The notes beneath the pieces were generated by a model, which was not told the origin of the DNA, ran no database searches, and saw nothing but the letters and a program-made list of their open reading frames with translations. Shown one piece after another: positions 6,182 through 7,431 of a DNA stretch of 7,431 nt; the first letter of the stretch is position 1; each line of letters starts with the position of its first letter. The position numbers and the translations under genes were made by a program. The DNA comes from Fidelibacterota bacterium (GTDB lineage Bacteria > Fidelibacterota > Marinisomatia > Marinisomatales > UBA1611), in assembly GCA_015658495.1 (NCBI GenBank), contig DQOT01000353.1, positions 1-7,431 of the forward strand. The letters run 5' to 3'.

Positions 6182-6473
6182 GGGTTTTCTCCATTGAAAG
6201 TGTTACTAAGAATGACACACCAATTCCTATAAAAGTTAAAAAATTGAATATTTGGGATTGGTGAACTGTACCTGGTTAAAAGTAATACAAAGGTATTTCA
6301 ATCCAAAATCCAAGGGCACAATCAACCAGTTGGTCTCCGATCAGTTTCGCCATTACCAATCACTTACGCTCGTATTTTCCCATAAGTATCGTCTGGGAGA
6401 TAAGATGTCCATTCATCACTTCTTCTACTTTGAACCAGGTTGCTTTAACTGGCAGGTTCAGTGATTCTACATC
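6182..6473. other. Gene-free or decayed stretch between the SHOCT gene and the broken lipoprotein gene
   Basis: No intact gene is supported over these 292 bp. On the minus strand the 37 codons at 6473-6363 follow directly, in frame, after the TAG of the truncated lipoprotein gene. They read as plausible protein (LNLPVKATWFKVEEV, then NGHLISQTILMGKYERK, then TGA at 6362-6360), yet have no start of their own. The next stretch, to about 6285, again in frame, contains MAKLIGDQLVDCALGF and ends in TAA. This looks like degraded coding sequence of unknown origin. A plus-strand frame at 6252-6464 starts with TTG, lacks a Shine-Dalgarno and looks like a mirror. The last 20 bp hold the Shine-Dalgarno of the SHOCT gene. 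Confidence 0.4.
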
Positions 6474-6683
6474 CTAGGCAAACAAGGTGAAAAAATAACG
6501 GTGAATCCCTGCTTTCAGGATGAAAGTGGATCCTTCGGGGTTCGCACCTACAATGGATTGGATATCATCGCCGGGGTTGATCTCGATGCCTTGGGGTTTA
6601 TCTTCCTTCTCTTCCTCTTCATCGAAGAGAGAACAGGACAGGATTATAAATAAAAATGGAAAAATGGAAATTCGTTTCGTCAT
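6474..6683 (-). pseudogene. Truncated lipoprotein: N-terminal fragment of a probable parallel beta-helix surface protein
   Basis: 69 codons. Residues 1-17 are a lipoprotein signal (MTKRISIFPFLFIILSC, with Cys17 as the predicted lipidated residue, a substrate for Lgt). An acidic linker EEEEKED (20-26) follows. Residues 33-62 (IEINPGDDIQSIV, then NPEGSTFILKAGIHR) match the start of right-handed parallel beta-helix or pectate-lyase-like domains, where P-G-D-x-I-Q-x-h-V and GTTF-x-h-K-x-G-x-H-R open the first coil. Such proteins usually run for hundreds of residues, but here the frame ends seven residues later (YFFTLFA, TAG), so almost the whole domain is missing. Start signals are intact: GGGAGG at 6695-6690 lies 6 nt before the ATG. 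It may still be expressed as a small lipopeptide; truncation by deletion is the simplest reading. Confidence 0.65.
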
Positions 6684-6689
6684 CAGGCA

Positions 6690-6695
6690 CCTCCC
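6690..6695 (-). promoter_or_regulatory. Strong Shine-Dalgarno of the truncated lipoprotein gene
   Basis: GGGAGG on the minus strand, 6 nt before the ATG at 6683. It fixes the start and shows that translation signals survived although the reading frame is cut short. Confidence 0.75.
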
Positions 6696-6707
6696 TGGTT
6701 ACTGACG

Positions 6708-6746
6708 ATTAGGAATTCCTAATAAACTACAACCTAATCCGGATTA
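6708..6746. promoter_or_regulatory. Pair of perfect palindromes, candidate operator upstream of the truncated lipoprotein
   Basis: ATTAGGAATTCCTAAT (6708-6723, 16 bp) and TAATCCGGATTA (6735-6746, 12 bp) are both perfect palindromes with centres 25 bp apart. They share the CCTAAT/ATTAGG hexamer, which also recurs across the left edge of the second one (6733-6738). They lie 25-63 bp upstream of the ATG, where a promoter and repressor or activator sites are expected. On the minus strand TTGAAA (6754-6749) could be a -35 box, but no good -10 follows at proper spacing. The role is inferred from symmetry and position. Confidence 0.4.
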
Positions 6747-6788
6747 TTTTCAACCATTACCAACTTATCTTCATGAATTAAAAAGAGT

Positions 6789-7214
6789 TTAATTATATTT
6801 ATGTTGGGCTCTTAAAAGCCGAACATTGGCCTTCTTTTGTTCACCATCCTGCATCAGCGATACGACGCGCAATGCTTCCATAACAGGGATATTCAGGTTA
6901 TCCGAATTAGAATAGAATGCATCCATATGAAGGGCTATGATTTTCAAATTATAGCCTACCTCCTGTGAACGATATTCATCAGTAATTTCATAAAATCGCT
7001 CAATATAGTAGGGCTCCACCCAATTATTCTTGTGCAGGAATTGCTTCCTGACCTCAGCTCTATGATGAGATTTCAACTTTGCGATTGCCCCATATGCCCC
7101 ATTGATAAAAGCAATCTTTTCTTCTTGGGAATAGTCATTCCAGAAATCGGCTGGGGTTGAATCCTGGGCCCAAACACTCGTTAATAATATTAAGGATAAA
7201 ATGTATTTCATCAT
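6789..7214 (-). CDS. Small exported protein, function unknown
   Basis: A 141-aa protein with an N-terminal signal peptide (MMKYILSLILLTSVWA, cleavage likely after Ala16 at VWA|Q). The mature part is mostly helical and charged, and begins FWNDYSQEEKIAFINGAYGA (24-43). This resembles the W...s..EK..Fi.G...G opening of several small periplasmic protein families, without a confident match. A basic segment AKLKSHHRAEVRKQF (45-59) and an aromatic one EPYYIERFYE (67-76) follow. There are no cysteines. The ATG at 7214 overlaps the nadE stop as ATGA, so translation is coupled; a second ATG follows immediately, and AGGGA about 8 nt ahead of the first could serve either. The overlap shows co-expression with nadE but not a shared function. 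A 105-bp gap follows it. Confidence 0.85.
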   Translation of the reverse strand: MMKYILSLILLTSVWAQDSTPADFWNDYSQEEKIAFINGAYGAIAKLKSHHRAEVRKQFLHKNNWVEPYYIERFYEITDEYRSQEVGYNLKIIALHMDAFYSNSDNLNIPVMEALRVVSLMQDGEQKKANVRLLRAQHKYN

Positions 7215-7431
7215 TTTATTTTTCCCTTGTAATGATTCACGATAGGAATTCTTCGTCCGACCCCAAATGCCTTGGATGAGACTCGTAATCCCGGTGCAGC
7301 TTGGCGGCGCTTGAATTCATTGAATCTAATTTTTTGATAAAGAGAATTTACTAAATCGGGATTAGCCCCATCTCTTACCAATTCTGCGGGTGATTTCCGT
7401 TCTTCCACAATGGCATCCATCAAGGGGCTTA
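7211..7431 (-). CDS. nadE: NAD+ synthetase, C-terminal end (partial; 5' part beyond right edge)
   Basis: The last 72 codons of NadE, which converts nicotinic acid adenine dinucleotide to NAD+ using ATP and ammonia or glutamine, in the cytosol. The family-typical C-terminus is clear: LMDAIVEERKSPAELVRDG (from the third visible residue), then NEFKRRQAAPGLRVSSKAFG and VGRRIPIVN, ending HYKGKIK. The frame is open to the window edge (Ser-Pro-Leu precede Met), so an in-window start at TTG 7423 or ATG 7420 is not real. Whether the enzyme carries the N-terminal glutaminase domain cannot be seen; the RRQAAPGLRVSSKAFG ending is, as I recall it, common in glutamine-dependent forms. The TGA at 7213-7211 overlaps the next gene's start. 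Confidence 0.93.
   Translation of the reverse strand, partial: SPLMDAIVEERKSPAELVRDGANPDLVNSLYQKIRFNEFKRRQAAPGLRVSSKAFGVGRRIPIVNHYKGKIK

Noticed and set aside
6252..6464. Plus-strand frame of 70 codons
   Set aside because: It has a TTG start, no Shine-Dalgarno and unconvincing composition, while the opposite frame reads more like protein.
7211..7423. A separate 70-aa gene starting at TTG 7423
   Set aside because: The frame stays open to the window edge and the protein is the C-terminus of NadE, so the apparent start is internal.

Overview
All the genes I can support here lie on the minus strand. The window looks like chromosome from a Gram-negative, moderately AT-rich bacterium. Many short proteins have export signals, Shine-Dalgarno (SD) sites are strong before some genes and absent before others, and the LepA and Lgt sequence style recalls the FCB superphylum. 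Candidatus Marinimicrobia or a relative is my best guess, but that is inference from protein style and was not tested.

Right to left, in transcription order. At 7431-6789 the C-terminal end of an NAD+ synthetase (nadE, running off the right edge) overlaps a small exported protein of unknown function by ATGA. At 6788-6182 there is a promoter-proximal stretch with two palindromes, then a lipoprotein gene with excellent start signals that breaks off after 69 codons at the beginning of what looks like a parallel beta-helix domain, then about 290 bp of probably decayed sequence. At 6181-5819 there is a His/Lys/Trp-rich exported protein with a C-terminal SHOCT-like module. The 362 bp from 5818 to 5457 hold no gene but contain two palindromic, MITE-like repeat elements. 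A 64-aa single-pass membrane peptide follows (5456-5262), then another intergenic stretch with a third, related hairpin repeat.

The left two-thirds (5001-1) is a compact cluster: a small cupin, lepA (elongation factor 4), a CPBP/CAAX-type intramembrane metalloprotease, a membrane-anchored zinc-ribbon protein, lgt (prolipoprotein diacylglyceryl transferase), and the N-terminal part of an exported, possibly beta-propeller-like protein that runs off the left edge. From lepA leftward the junctions are 4 bp, 23 bp, a 1-nt TAATG overlap and a 20-nt overlap, so these five are very likely one operon. Its theme is translation plus membrane and envelope protein maturation. Lgt would modify lipoproteins such as the (truncated) one at 6683.

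No tRNA, rRNA, CRISPR array, transposase gene or convincing rho-independent terminator was seen. I found no clear new defence or mobile system. The best leads are the membrane zinc-ribbon protein between the CPBP protease and Lgt, the His/Trp-rich SHOCT protein, the cluster of palindromic repeats, and the interrupted lipoprotein gene with its twin palindromes.
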